In this document: piece after piece, positions 17,383-26,132 of the stretch
Position numbering within the stretch: the stretch's first letter is position 1
Layout: every line of letters starts with the position of its first letter
Notes under the pieces: model-generated
The model's input: only the letters and a program-made list of their open reading frames with translations
Databases searched by the model: none
What the model was told of the DNA's origin: nothing
Assembly: GCA_021738725.1 (NCBI GenBank)
Contig: JAIPBE010000019.1
Span: 1 to 56,000 of the forward strand
Direction: 5' to 3'
Source: Saprospiraceae bacterium
GTDB taxonomy: Bacteria; Bacteroidota; Bacteroidia; Chitinophagales; Saprospiraceae
DNA length: 56,000 bases
Translations under genes and position numbers: made by a program

Positions 17383-18057
17383 TTAGAGATATTCAGCAAT
17401 AGGAATGGCAATAAACGGGATGATCAAGCCGACAAAATACCCCCAAAAGACTTCTCGGGGTTTGTGAACCTGGAGGATCAATCGGGCACTTCCAGTCAGT
17501 CCGGCGATGATCACCGATAGAAAGACCATGGTCAGGAGACTGATCTGCAATGAACCCAGGGCTGGTAGATCCAGCCCCACCCGGGCATAGGGATAGTTGA
17601 GGTGCAGGATGACAAAGATGGAGGTCATCCCGGCCGATCCGATGGCATGCAGGCTGATCTTGAATTGAACATTGATCACAAAAGCGGTAAATATGGCCAG
17701 AGTACAGGCCAGACTCATAGTAGCAAAGACAGGAGGGATATCTGCGTTCTCCAACAAATTTTTTGTCATCCAACTGTACAAGACCCCGGCCGCAATATAA
17801 GGGCCCACCCGCTGCATGCGTTCCCGGATCTGCATATCGTTGACCAATTGCAGTTTGACCATGAGAAAAATAGCCAGGGCGGGAAGAAGAAAGGTCGTAC
17901 TGAAGACGATGAGGATCAAATCCATTTTGTCTGACATTCGACTGACCCCAAAGACATATGGGTTTGAGCTGAGCAGGAACACCAGGGTGTAGGTGAGTAC
18001 ACTGAGGGGATGGAAGAGAATGGATATGGCATGCGCCCAAATTCGACGGGTCTTCAT
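17383..18057 (-). CDS. PAP2-like membrane protein
   Basis: A 224-residue protein with about six hydrophobic segments. The region around residues 130-145 (ISLHAIGSAG) and the SARLILQVHKPREVFWGYFVG block near residue 190 resemble phosphatase motifs 2 and 3 (SGH and SRxxxxxH) of the PAP2 superfamily, and DMQIRERMQRVGPY near residue 75 stands where motif 1 (KxxxxxxRP) is expected. PAP2 enzymes dephosphorylate isoprenoid or lipid phosphates. Motif 1 is not canonical, so activity is uncertain. A TACTTTTG -7-like element lies on the minus strand at 18062-18069, just four bases before the ATG. It heads the operon with the DUF5074 gene and mtgA. Confidence 0.65.
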   Translation of the reverse strand: MKTRRIWAHAISILFHPLSVLTYTLVFLLSSNPYVFGVSRMSDKMDLILIVFSTTFLLPALAIFLMVKLQLVNDMQIRERMQRVGPYIAAGVLYSWMTKNLLENADIPPVFATMSLACTLAIFTAFVINVQFKISLHAIGSAGMTSIFVILHLNYPYARVGLDLPALGSLQISLLTMVFLSVIIAGLTGSARLILQVHKPREVFWGYFVGLIIPFIAIPIAEYL

Positions 18058-18165
18058 GCCACAAAAGTATGCAGATGAGCACGTACCCTGTTATCTTGGG
18101 GCAGAACAACTGAATATTCGTGAAAAACAGGGATTACCTGTAACTTTCAGCCTAGTCGCTGGTCA

Positions 18166-18675
18166 ATGCCTATGGATGTAAAAGACTTTCAACGTCTCTT
18201 TTTGCCGCTCCGCCACAAACTGTATCGCTTCGCTTTGAAGTTCGTACGGGATCAAATGGCTGCGGAAGATATTGTGCAGGAGGTTTTTCTGCGCATATGG
18301 AACAAGGGACAGGATATGGTGAATCTGGAACATCCAGAAGCATATTGCATGACAATGACCAAAAATCTATCTCTCAACTACCTGAAAGCGAAAAGCCGGC
18401 AGAATGTCGGCCTGGATTCGGTAGCGGAACAGGTAGGTACACAGGTCGCAGCGGATAAGATGATGATGATCAACGAACGGGTAGCCGTTTTGAAGGCATA
18501 TATCAAAACTTTATCCGACCGGCAACAATTGGTCCTGCATTTGCGTGAAGTAGAAGAATTGACCTACGACGAGATCGCAAGTACCCTGGATATTTCACTG
18601 GCCATGGTCAAATCCGAGCTTTTCCGGGCAAGACAGAATTTGAAAAAGAAAATGGAGGGCCATGGAAGCAATTAA
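18166..18675 (+). CDS. ECF-type RNA polymerase sigma factor (module 1)
   Basis: A 169-residue extracytoplasmic-function sigma factor with sigma-70 region 2 (FALKFVRDQMAAEDIVQEVFLRIW, about residues 20-45) and region 4 (LREVEELTYDEIASTLDISLAMVKSELFRAR near residues 125-158). It directs RNA polymerase to a stress or envelope regulon. Two start codons, ATG at 18166 and 18172, are both plausible. A TAACTTTC motif upstream could be a -7 element. The stop lies within the next gene, which starts 14 bases earlier and looks like its anti-sigma factor. Confidence 0.93.
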   Translation: MPMDVKDFQRLFLPLRHKLYRFALKFVRDQMAAEDIVQEVFLRIWNKGQDMVNLEHPEAYCMTMTKNLSLNYLKAKSRQNVGLDSVAEQVGTQVAADKMMMINERVAVLKAYIKTLSDRQQLVLHLREVEELTYDEIASTLDISLAMVKSELFRARQNLKKKMEGHGSN

Positions 18676-19156
18676 CCGGAAGGAGATCGAAACCTTGCTT
18701 CAACGTTACTTTGAAGCAGAAACAGATGTGCACGAGGAACGCCGCTTGAAAACCTATTTTAACAGCGGTGAGATCGATCCTTCTTTTGAAGTATACCGCG
18801 ATTTTTTTGTCCTCACACATCACGACCAGTCCATCGAAATATCCGATGCATTTGAGCGTCGATTGATGGACAAGATCAGTCCCGCCCCGGTCATACGCAT
18901 CGGAATCCGCCGGGTCTTGGCCATCGCTGCCTCACTGGCCCTGATCGTCGCCGCCGGATGGTGGGTGATCAGCCAACGCAACAGTGACGAAGCCACACAA
19001 GTGGTTATGGAAGACACCTACGATGATCCGGAAGAAGCTTATCGCCAGGTCACAGCTGCACTTGCCCTGATGTCCTCGACAATGGATAAAGGCCAACAAA
19101 TGACTATTCAATCCGTCGCCCCGGCTCAGGAGCTGGACGTTATACAAATGAATTAG
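18662..19156 (+). CDS. probable anti-sigma factor of module 1
   Basis: I see a 164-residue protein with a soluble N-terminal part that opens with a helical stretch, one transmembrane segment (about residues 82-101, AIAASLALIVAAGWWVI) and a C-terminal part rich in acidic residues and Met. The sequence is not a textbook anti-sigma, but the overlap with the sigma gene, the single membrane pass and the size fit cognate membrane-bound anti-sigma factors. The absence of the HxxxCxxC zinc motif means it is not a ZAS-type. It should hold the sigma factor at the inner membrane. Confidence 0.7.
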   Translation: MEAINRKEIETLLQRYFEAETDVHEERRLKTYFNSGEIDPSFEVYRDFFVLTHHDQSIEISDAFERRLMDKISPAPVIRIGIRRVLAIAASLALIVAAGWWVISQRNSDEATQVVMEDTYDDPEEAYRQVTAALALMSSTMDKGQQMTIQSVAPAQELDVIQMN

Positions 19157-19176
19157 ACACTCAAAAAATATCAACC

Positions 19177-19686
19177 ATGAAATGGTTTCTCTCCTTCGCA
19201 ATCTCCCTGCTTTTCCTGCCGCTTTTCAGTCAGGAAGACGCAATCGCCAAGCATTTTGATCAGTATTTATCAGATGCAACGTTCAAGTCGGTCTATGTCA
19301 GCCCCAAAATGTTCGATGTGATCGCTACCAGCGACATTGAGAAAATGGACCCGGAGGTCAAAGCGCTCATCAAAAATCTGCGCGGTTTGCGCGTACTGCA
19401 AAGAGAAGGTCAGTCCGGTGTGGCCCTTTATAAAGAAGCCAACAAGAAACTGATGGCCGCCAAGTACGACGAACTGATGACCCTGAATGAAAATAATGAA
19501 CAGATCCGGTTCTATACCATGGGCCCAGGTAAAAAAGTACAGGAGCTCCTGTTGATGGTTGCCGGCCCCAATCGATTCCTTATGCTGACAATGGTCGGTG
19601 ATATCGACCTCAATGCGGTGGCCAAACTGTCCAAAAATTTGAACCTGCAGGGTGCGGACTATCTCGACAAAGTAAAATCCCGCTGA
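19177..19686 (+). CDS. DUF4252 secreted protein
   Basis: A 169-residue protein with a signal peptide (residues 1-19, ending FSQ) and the DUF4252 fold: a VYVSPKMFDVIA-like start, a central LRGLRVLQ block, and a later LLLMVAGPNRFLMLTMVGDIDLNAVAKLSK strand-helix. The domain is typical of Bacteroidota and is often found after ECF sigma and anti-sigma genes. The function is unknown. The gene lies 20 bases behind the anti-sigma gene and before a strong terminator, so it is the last gene of the module and probably the sensor, effector or target. Confidence 0.85.
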   Translation: MKWFLSFAISLLFLPLFSQEDAIAKHFDQYLSDATFKSVYVSPKMFDVIATSDIEKMDPEVKALIKNLRGLRVLQREGQSGVALYKEANKKLMAAKYDELMTLNENNEQIRFYTMGPGKKVQELLLMVAGPNRFLMLTMVGDIDLNAVAKLSKNLNLQGADYLDKVKSR

Positions 19687-19710
19687 TCCTCTTGGATCGT
19701 CCCCATAAAA

Positions 19711-19745
19711 AAGCCGCTGTGGAGCAATTCCACAGCGGCTTTTCT
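19711..19745 (+). terminator. Rho-independent terminator after ECF module 1
   Basis: A perfect 13-base-pair GC-rich stem (starting AAGCCGCTGTGGA) with a 5-base loop GCAAT is followed by a T-rich tail. The A run on its left suits a bidirectional terminator that also serves the convergent OmpA gene. Confidence 0.92.
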
Positions 19746-19770
19746 TTTTCTCTCAAGAAGCCCTACCGCA

Positions 19771-21483
19771 TCAACGGAGGATCATTTCAAAATCCACTCG
19801 TCGGTTAGCGGTCTTACCTTCATCTGTCTTATTATCGGCAATAGGTCGGCTCTCTCCGAATCCGGCGTGAGTCATCCGGGTAGCTGAAACGCCTTTACTC
19901 ACCAGAAAATCAAAACAGGCCTTGGCCCGACCCTGTGATAATTTCAGATTGGCGTCTTCCTTTCCATCACTATCGGTATGCCCTTCGATCTTCAAATTAT
20001 ACGCAGGATACTTCTGCATCAGTCCGACAATCTCATTCAGTACCGGTACGGAACCAGACCGAAGACGCGTCTGATTGGTCCTGAATTGTACATTTTTAAT
20101 GGCAAAGGCGATCTTCTCCAGATCGGCCTTTTCGATCTCCGGACAACCCTGGTTGGAGGCTGGACCCTTCACCTTCGGACACTTGTCCAGGTGATCGGCA
20201 ACGCCATCCCCATCTCCATCCGGGCAACCACCCAATGCGACAAGTCCTCTAACGGCGGGACACTGGTCGTCCCCATCAGCAACCCCATCGCCGTCACTAT
20301 CCGGGCATCCCCCCAAAGCTGCGAGCCCTGCCTCATTCGGGCATTTGTCTTTACCATCGGTGATGCCGTCGCCGTCACTGTCCGGACAGCCATTCAACGC
20401 CACCGTTCCATTGATCAGCGGGCATTCATCCTGACTATCCTGAATACCGTCCCCATCCGTGTCTGGGCAACCATTGAAAGCTGCGAGACCGGCTTCATTT
20501 GGACAGGCATCTTTGCTGTCCTCGATACCGTCGCTATCACCATCCGGACAACCATTGAATGCAGCCAGACCAGCCACCATTGGACAGCTGTCTTCCCGAT
20601 CGGCGATACCATCCCCGTCACTATCTGGGCAACCAGCAAGGCCAGCGCTACCCGGTAAATCCGGACAGGCATCTTCGCGGTCGATGATGCCATCTCCGTC
20701 ACTGTCCTTTTCACTGAACCGATAGGACAATCCCAGACTGAAGGTAGAAAGCCAATCATTGTCTTCAGGGTCACGTGAATCACTGGCTCCATCCAGGTAA
20801 TCAGCGAAGGTGGGGACCATCAGAGCTTCCAGCCCCAATGTCCAGCGATCATTGAGATAAAACTTCAGACCAGCACCGATCGGTGTGATGAAATTGATCT
20901 TGGAAAAATCCTGATCCAACTCCTTTTGAGTGAAGGTTGCGCCGTTCGAACTCTCCAGATGGGTGGTGGGATCGAAAAACAAGCCGCCCACACCAAGAGT
21001 AATATAGGGCGATACTGGACGTTTCAACTTGATCGCAAAATTGATCTGATTGCCATCCTCATCGTAGAGCGTCTGGCCCCCTTGCTTCAATTCTTCATAG
21101 GTGAATCGATTGCCTGCCTGATCGTAGAGACGCAGATTTCGGCGCTCCCGACCCAGGAGGTTGAATTCGACCAGCCCCTCTACAGCGAAAAATGTGGTCT
21201 TGAAATCTACCAGCGGATTGGATGTCTTCCGCTCATCGAAATTCCGGTCATCACCCGACACCTGGCCATAGGATGCCTGACCACGCAGGGCCCAGTTGTT
21301 GTTCAGATTATACCGATAGAAGAGACTAGCCCCGATATCTGTTTCCTGCACATAGGGCAGGGTTTTCGGGTTGATATCACCCTGATAGTTCCAACCTTGA
21401 AGTGAAACTCCATATTCTGAACTCTGGGAGAATACCAGAAGCGGAGAGGCCAACAGGCAAATGAAGAGGCATATTCTGTACAT
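19771..21483 (-). CDS. OmpA-family protein with seven thrombospondin type 3 repeats
   Basis: The 570-residue protein has a signal peptide (about residues 1-19), an N-terminal beta-barrel of about 240 residues ending in YRF, a linker of seven calcium-binding thrombospondin type 3 repeats, each about 27 residues with DSDGDGI and a paired Cys-Pro, and a C-terminal OmpA peptidoglycan-binding domain with IEGHTDSDG and NRRVDFEM. It links outer membrane and wall. The ATG at 21483 fits the TAnnTTTG element at 21504-21511; the frame open to 21546 begins upstream of that element. Confidence 0.92.
   Translation of the reverse strand: MYRICLFICLLASPLLVFSQSSEYGVSLQGWNYQGDINPKTLPYVQETDIGASLFYRYNLNNNWALRGQASYGQVSGDDRNFDERKTSNPLVDFKTTFFAVEGLVEFNLLGRERRNLRLYDQAGNRFTYEELKQGGQTLYDEDGNQINFAIKLKRPVSPYITLGVGGLFFDPTTHLESSNGATFTQKELDQDFSKINFITPIGAGLKFYLNDRWTLGLEALMVPTFADYLDGASDSRDPEDNDWLSTFSLGLSYRFSEKDSDGDGIIDREDACPDLPGSAGLAGCPDSDGDGIADREDSCPMVAGLAAFNGCPDGDSDGIEDSKDACPNEAGLAAFNGCPDTDGDGIQDSQDECPLINGTVALNGCPDSDGDGITDGKDKCPNEAGLAALGGCPDSDGDGVADGDDQCPAVRGLVALGGCPDGDGDGVADHLDKCPKVKGPASNQGCPEIEKADLEKIAFAIKNVQFRTNQTRLRSGSVPVLNEIVGLMQKYPAYNLKIEGHTDSDGKEDANLKLSQGRAKACFDFLVSKGVSATRMTHAGFGESRPIADNKTDEGKTANRRVDFEMILR
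20144..20710 (-). repeat. seven tandem 81-bp thrombospondin type 3 repeats
   Basis: The coding region of the OmpA linker consists of seven units of about 81 bases, each encoding D-x-D-G-D-G-(I/V)-x-D-x-x-D-x-C-P plus GL or G-(P/S) and GCP. The copies have diverged by several bases, so the array is old. It also produces long false open frames on the plus strand. Confidence 0.9.
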
Positions 21484-21503
21484 ACGGTCGTCGTATTTGA
21501 GGA

Positions 21504-21511
21504 CAAATGTA
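21504..21511 (-). promoter_or_regulatory. -7 promoter element of the OmpA gene
   Basis: TACATTTG on the minus strand matches the TAnnTTTG -7 element and lies 20 bases before the ATG at 21483. The -33 element is not clear at the ideal distance. Confidence 0.5.
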
Positions 21512-21706
21512 GGAGGTAAAACCCAAAAAGGGCTTTGTTTGATCATTTGGGATAGAAAATTACCAATAAATTGATAGACAAGTGATTGTATATCCTAATA
21601 AATGAGGATAAATCGAAATAAAATATGCTCAAGGATTTCATTTTAAGGATCCCTGTACTTTCCAAACACTGAACATTTCCTATTTTACCAGGAGGTAATG
21701 TGGCAT

Positions 21707-23539
21707 ATGGAAAAAGCTGAGATCACCCGTCTTTTTGATTTTCTCACCTATGAACGACAACATTTTCCACAGGAAAATGCCTTTGGTATTCGGGAAGGAG
21801 AGAAGTGGATCTGGTGGAGTTCGGATGATCTGGACCTGTATTCCCGTCAGCTGGCTGCGGGTTTGCGGCAAAAGGGACTGCAACCGGGCGACAAGGTGGT
21901 CCTGGTGGATTATATCAACCGCCCGGAATGGGTGATCGCAGATCTGGCCTGCCAACTGGCGGGTCTGGTCAGTGTGCCGGTCTACCCGACCATCAGCAGT
22001 CATGAATATGCCTACATCTTCAAAGATGCCGGTATCAAAGGGGTTATGCTGGGTGGCGGAGATTTGTATGACAAAGTCATCGTTGCCGGAGAGGAGGTCA
22101 ACATCAGCCTGCTGATCTCATTCGAACCCCGACCGGAGTGTATCTATTGGCGCGAACTGCTGGAGGAAGACACCACCGGTATAGACGCTGAACGAGACAC
22201 CATTCAGGCTGACCAGCTGGCCACCATTATTTACACCTCAGGTACCACCGGAAATCCCAAAGGCGTTATGCTGGATCATGCCAGTATCGTTTTCAATGTG
22301 AAGACCATACTCCCCATGATCCCGGTTTCTGCCGGTCTGCGCACCCTGAGCTTTCTGCCGCTTTGCCATATTTTCGAACGGGCCGTCTCCTATGCCTATA
22401 TGTACGCCGGTGTTTCAGCAGCCTTTACGACACCGGATCGATTGGGTGGTGACGATGGAGATCTTCAAGCGATCCGACCACACTTCTTCAGCACCGTGCC
22501 CCGACTCCTGGAAAAGGTCTATGAAAAGATTTACAACAAGGGTCTGGCCCTGAAGGGTATCAAGCGAGGCCTCTTTTTCTGGGCCATGCGCCTGACAGAA
22601 GATTATGAATACGACAAGACCTATCACGGTATGGCCCGACTGAAACGGTGGATCGCCGACAAGCTTGTCTTTTCTAAATGGAGGGAAGCTTTGGGTGGCG
22701 AGGTCCGGGGCATTATTACCGGGGCAGCACCCTGCCCCACCAAGATGGCCCAGGTCTTCTCAGCAGCGGGCATCCCCATCCGGGAGGGTTATGGCATGAC
22801 CGAGGCAGCGCCGGGCATCTGCATTACCCGTTTTGAACCTGGGATGGCCAAACTGGGCACAGTCGGACCGCCTATTGATGGTGTGGAAGTGCAGATCGAC
22901 ACGGATGATCCCAGCTATGGTCCTGGTGAAGGGGAAATTCTCAGTAAAGGACCCAATCAGATGATGGGCTATTACCATAAGCCGGACGAGGATGAGAAGG
23001 TCTTCCGTTGGATCGATGGGGAACGCTGGTTGTGTACCGGCGATGTGGGTCGGTGGGTGGAAGGGGACAACGGTGTTCGCTTTTTGCAGATCACCGACCG
23101 GAAGAAGGAATTGATGAAGACCTCCGGTGGTAAATATGTAGCCCCAGCCCCGATCGAAAGCAAGCTAAAAGAGGAGTTTCTGATCGAACAAGTGATGGTG
23201 TTGGGGGATAACCGGAAATTTGTCTCGGCACTGATCCTGCCTGCCGAAACAGCGCTCAAAGACTGGTGTACCCACAAGGAGATCCCCTGGACCACCATGC
23301 CTGAAATGCTCACCTTACCTCAGGTTGTAGATAAGTTTCAGCGGATCATTAATGACTTGAACCCTCGTTTTGGCAAGGTTGAGCAGATCAAACGCTTCCG
23401 TCTGCTGTCCGATGTGTGGGAGCCTGTCAAAGCCGATGGAAGTGTATCAGAACTGACACCGACCCTTAAAATAAAACGACGGGTCATCATGGAGAAATAC
23501 GCTCCTTTGATCGAGGAAATCTATCACGAAACCCCCTAA
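21707..23539 (+). CDS. long-chain acyl-CoA synthetase
   Basis: The 610-residue AMP-binding enzyme activates fatty acids with ATP and CoA through an acyl-adenylate. Motifs: IIYTSGTTGNPKGVML (about residue 180, P-loop), GYGMTEAAPGI (adenine binding), WLCTGDVGRW with the AMP ribose Asp, and KELMKTSGGKYVAPAPIE. It is close in size to FadD15-type long-chain synthetases. The ATG at 21707 lies ten bases after a perfect AGGAGGT ribosome site; the earlier ATG at 21698 is only one base behind it, so 21707 is better. comM follows after 14 bases and may share its transcript. Confidence 0.92.
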   Translation: MEKAEITRLFDFLTYERQHFPQENAFGIREGEKWIWWSSDDLDLYSRQLAAGLRQKGLQPGDKVVLVDYINRPEWVIADLACQLAGLVSVPVYPTISSHEYAYIFKDAGIKGVMLGGGDLYDKVIVAGEEVNISLLISFEPRPECIYWRELLEEDTTGIDAERDTIQADQLATIIYTSGTTGNPKGVMLDHASIVFNVKTILPMIPVSAGLRTLSFLPLCHIFERAVSYAYMYAGVSAAFTTPDRLGGDDGDLQAIRPHFFSTVPRLLEKVYEKIYNKGLALKGIKRGLFFWAMRLTEDYEYDKTYHGMARLKRWIADKLVFSKWREALGGEVRGIITGAAPCPTKMAQVFSAAGIPIREGYGMTEAAPGICITRFEPGMAKLGTVGPPIDGVEVQIDTDDPSYGPGEGEILSKGPNQMMGYYHKPDEDEKVFRWIDGERWLCTGDVGRWVEGDNGVRFLQITDRKKELMKTSGGKYVAPAPIESKLKEEFLIEQVMVLGDNRKFVSALILPAETALKDWCTHKEIPWTTMPEMLTLPQVVDKFQRIINDLNPRFGKVEQIKRFRLLSDVWEPVKADGSVSELTPTLKIKRRVIMEKYAPLIEEIYHETP

Positions 23540-23553
23540 GAAGCTTTTTTACG

Positions 23554-25113
23554 ATGTTGGTCAAGACTTATTCCAGTGCTGTATTTGGTGTCGATGCCCG
23601 GACGATTACCGTTGAGGTTAACCTGGGTGGACCCATAACCTCGCACACGAAAGTCGGTTATTATATGGTCGGGTTACCCGACAATGCTGTCCGCGAAGGT
23701 TTCCAGAGGATTAGTGCAGCCATCAAGAATGTGGGCAAGCGGATGCCCAACATGCAGTTGGTCATCAACCTGGCTCCGGCAGATGTACGCAAAGAAGGGT
23801 CTTCCTTTGACCTCCCTATCGCCCTGGGTATCCTCGCTGCCTCTGGACAACTTCCAACCGAACAACTGGAAGGTCTGATGATGCTGGGGGAGCTTTCTCT
23901 GGACGGAGGTATTCGACCCATCAAGGGCTGTTTGCCCATGGCCATACAGGCCAGACAAGAGAAATTCAAGGGAATCCTTCTACCCAAAGCCAACGCCCGG
24001 GAAGCGGCCATCGTGAACGACCTGGATGTCTATGGCATTGACAGCCTGGAGGAGGCAATCGCCTTATTGGAGGGTCGCGCGGATATAGCACCCTTGCAAG
24101 TGGATACACGCGAACTCTTCCAGGAGCAACAGGATCACTATCTGGTGGACTTTTCGGATGTGAAAGGACAGGAGAATATCAAGCGTGCGCTTGAACTGAC
24201 AGCAGCGGGCGGGCACAATGCGATTTTGATCGGTCCGCCGGGAGCAGGTAAGACCATGTTGGCTCGTCGGATGTCGACCATTTTACCGCCTCTGACCCTG
24301 CATGAGGCTTTGGAGACCACCAAGATCCATTCCGTGGCCGGTGTCCTGCCTGCAGACAGTGGCTTGATCACCACCCGGCCGTTTCGCAGTCCGCATCACA
24401 CCATCAGCGACGTAGCCCTGGTGGGTGGCGGGTCCAACCCCCATCCAGGAGAGATATCCCTCTCGCACAATGGAGTCCTTTTTCTGGATGAACTGCCAGA
24501 ATTCAAGCGGACCGTGTTGGAGGTGATGCGCCAGCCGATGGAAGAGCGGCGGGTCACCATCGCCCGCGCACGGTTCAGTGTGGACTATCCGGCCAGTTTT
24601 ATGCTCATCGCTTCCATGAATCCCTGTCCGTGCGGTTATTACAATCACCCGGAAAAAGACTGTGTCTGTGCACCTGGGGTGGTGAAGCGATACCTGACCA
24701 AGATCTCCGGGCCTTTGTTGGATCGCATCGACCTGCATGTGGAGGTCACCCCCGTCTCCTATGATGAACTGGCAGGTTCGGCCCGACCGTCAGAGTCCAG
24801 CGCGGATATCCGGGCGCGGGTGGAGAAGGCGCGACAGATCCAGGAAAAGCGATTTGCGGATATGCCGGAGATCTACTGCAATGCCCAGATGCCCAGTCGA
24901 ATGGTTCAAGAGGTCTGTCAGATCAACCAGGCCGGAACGACGCTGTTGAAAACAGCGATGCAACGCCTGCAACTGTCCGCCCGGGCGTTTGACCGTATCC
25001 TCAAGGTGTCCCGCACCGCTGCCGATCTGGCGGGCAGTGAGGAAATCAAAGTGGAGCATCTGGCCGAAGCTATCCAATATAGGAGTCTGGATCGTGAGGG
25101 TTGGGCGGGATAG
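23554..25113 (+). CDS. comM: YifB/ComM-family Mg-chelatase-like AAA+ ATPase
   Basis: ComM/YifB is a hexameric helicase that extends branch migration of incoming single-stranded DNA during natural transformation. The 519-residue protein has an N-terminal Lon-protease-like fold (SSFDLPIALGILAASGQL), Walker A GPPGAGKTMLARR (about residue 225), Walker B LFLDELPEF, the NPCPCGYY and Cys-rich DCVCAP loop typical of this family, and a C-terminal helical lid (SARAFDRILKVSRTAADL). The length is normal. The role in transformation is known for other species; here it is inferred. Confidence 0.93.
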   Translation: MLVKTYSSAVFGVDARTITVEVNLGGPITSHTKVGYYMVGLPDNAVREGFQRISAAIKNVGKRMPNMQLVINLAPADVRKEGSSFDLPIALGILAASGQLPTEQLEGLMMLGELSLDGGIRPIKGCLPMAIQARQEKFKGILLPKANAREAAIVNDLDVYGIDSLEEAIALLEGRADIAPLQVDTRELFQEQQDHYLVDFSDVKGQENIKRALELTAAGGHNAILIGPPGAGKTMLARRMSTILPPLTLHEALETTKIHSVAGVLPADSGLITTRPFRSPHHTISDVALVGGGSNPHPGEISLSHNGVLFLDELPEFKRTVLEVMRQPMEERRVTIARARFSVDYPASFMLIASMNPCPCGYYNHPEKDCVCAPGVVKRYLTKISGPLLDRIDLHVEVTPVSYDELAGSARPSESSADIRARVEKARQIQEKRFADMPEIYCNAQMPSRMVQEVCQINQAGTTLLKTAMQRLQLSARAFDRILKVSRTAADLAGSEEIKVEHLAEAIQYRSLDREGWAG

Positions 25114-25232
25114 GTGCAATGACCAACCAGATCTTGACCCAGTTCCAATGAATGGTCGCATTATATATTACTCAAATGATGATATAGGATTGGAACTACC
25201 ACAGAAATCGAAATAGGAAAAATAAAGATTGG

Positions 25233-25610
25233 ATGAATCTGGAACTGAACAAACAAAACGCGATTGCATTCTACCGTATGGCCTATGAAGGAGATCCTGT
25301 AAAAGCTGTTGAGCAGTATGTTGGAAAGGAATATATCCAGCACAATCCGGATGTGGCCAATGGCACTCAGGGATTCATCGATTATTTCGAACGCATGCAA
25401 AAGGAGTATCCGGACAAATCCATTGCATTCGTTCGATGCATTGCAGAAGGTGACCTGGTGGCCCTGCATACGCACCAGACCTGGCCGGGAGATGACCAAT
25501 TTGTGACCATGGACTTTTTCCGGTTTGATGAACAAGGTAAGATCTGTGAACACTGGGATGCTATTCAGCAAATCCCCAAGGAGTCGGCCAATGCGAATTC
25601 GATGTTTTAA
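25233..25610 (+). CDS. SnoaL/NTF2-like domain protein
   Basis: A 125-residue single-domain protein of the SnoaL-like NTF2 fold: an N-terminal helix (NKQNAIAFYRMAYEGDPVKAVEQYV), YIQHNPDVANG, then DLVALHTHQTWPGDDQFVTMDFFRFDEQGKICEHWDAIQQ, the canonical cone-shaped fold pattern with His residues at the pocket. Such proteins may be isomerases, cyclases or ligand binders. No operon partner is evident. The 119-base gap from comM contains no clear terminator. Confidence 0.8.
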   Translation: MNLELNKQNAIAFYRMAYEGDPVKAVEQYVGKEYIQHNPDVANGTQGFIDYFERMQKEYPDKSIAFVRCIAEGDLVALHTHQTWPGDDQFVTMDFFRFDEQGKICEHWDAIQQIPKESANANSMF

Positions 25611-25733
25611 GTGGTTTGAAAAACTGGACATTCTCAAATAAATTCGGTTATCCGACAAGTGGTGTTGATCAATAAAATTCATGCGTACAAAGAGTCTTGT
25701 GGAATCCTATAAAATGTATTGTGAATAATAGTC

Positions 25734-26132
25734 ATGAACTCAGAAATAGAAGAATATCAAAACCGGCAAACTACAAATGACAAAATTATTTGTAATCAGT
25801 TAGCTCAAATCATTCGGAGTGTTTTGAAGGAAGCCGAAGAAAAGATCTGGCACGCCCACCCAGTCTGGTTTTTGGAGGGCAACCCCATTGTGGGATATAG
25901 TAAGGAAAAGGCAGGGATCCGGTTGATGTTCTGGAGTGGGGCTGACTTTGACGAATCCGGATTGAATGTCCGGGGAAAGAAATTTAAAGACGCATCCATC
26001 TTCTACAACCAGGCATCTGAAATTGATGAAGATGACCTGACACGATGGTTGCAGAAAGCCAGAGAAATTCAATGGGACTATCAAAATATTGTCAAGCGCA
26101 AAGGCGTACTGCTTAAAAGAGAAGCCAAATGA
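25734..26132 (+). CDS. DUF1801 family protein (YdhG-like)
   Basis: A 132-residue cytosolic protein matching the DUF1801/YdhG family, with IRSVLKEAEEKIWHAHPVWFLEGNPIVGYSKEKAGIRLMFWSG spread over residues 24-68. The family is of the SufE-like or iron-chaperone-like fold in some members; biochemical function is not established. It ends with an ATGA overlap onto the DUF2200 gene, so the two are translated together. Confidence 0.75.
   Translation: MNSEIEEYQNRQTTNDKIICNQLAQIIRSVLKEAEEKIWHAHPVWFLEGNPIVGYSKEKAGIRLMFWSGADFDESGLNVRGKKFKDASIFYNQASEIDEDDLTRWLQKAREIQWDYQNIVKRKGVLLKREAK

Noticed and set aside
17393-18109. 238-codon frame overlapping the PAP2-like gene
   Set aside because: It lies one frame off; its translation is Cys/His/Pro rich and lacks membrane helices, while the PAP2-like frame has six.
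19978-20658. long plus-strand frame over the OmpA repeats
   Set aside because: It is the antisense image of the thrombospondin repeats; the peptide is repetitive Thr/Ile without a known fold.
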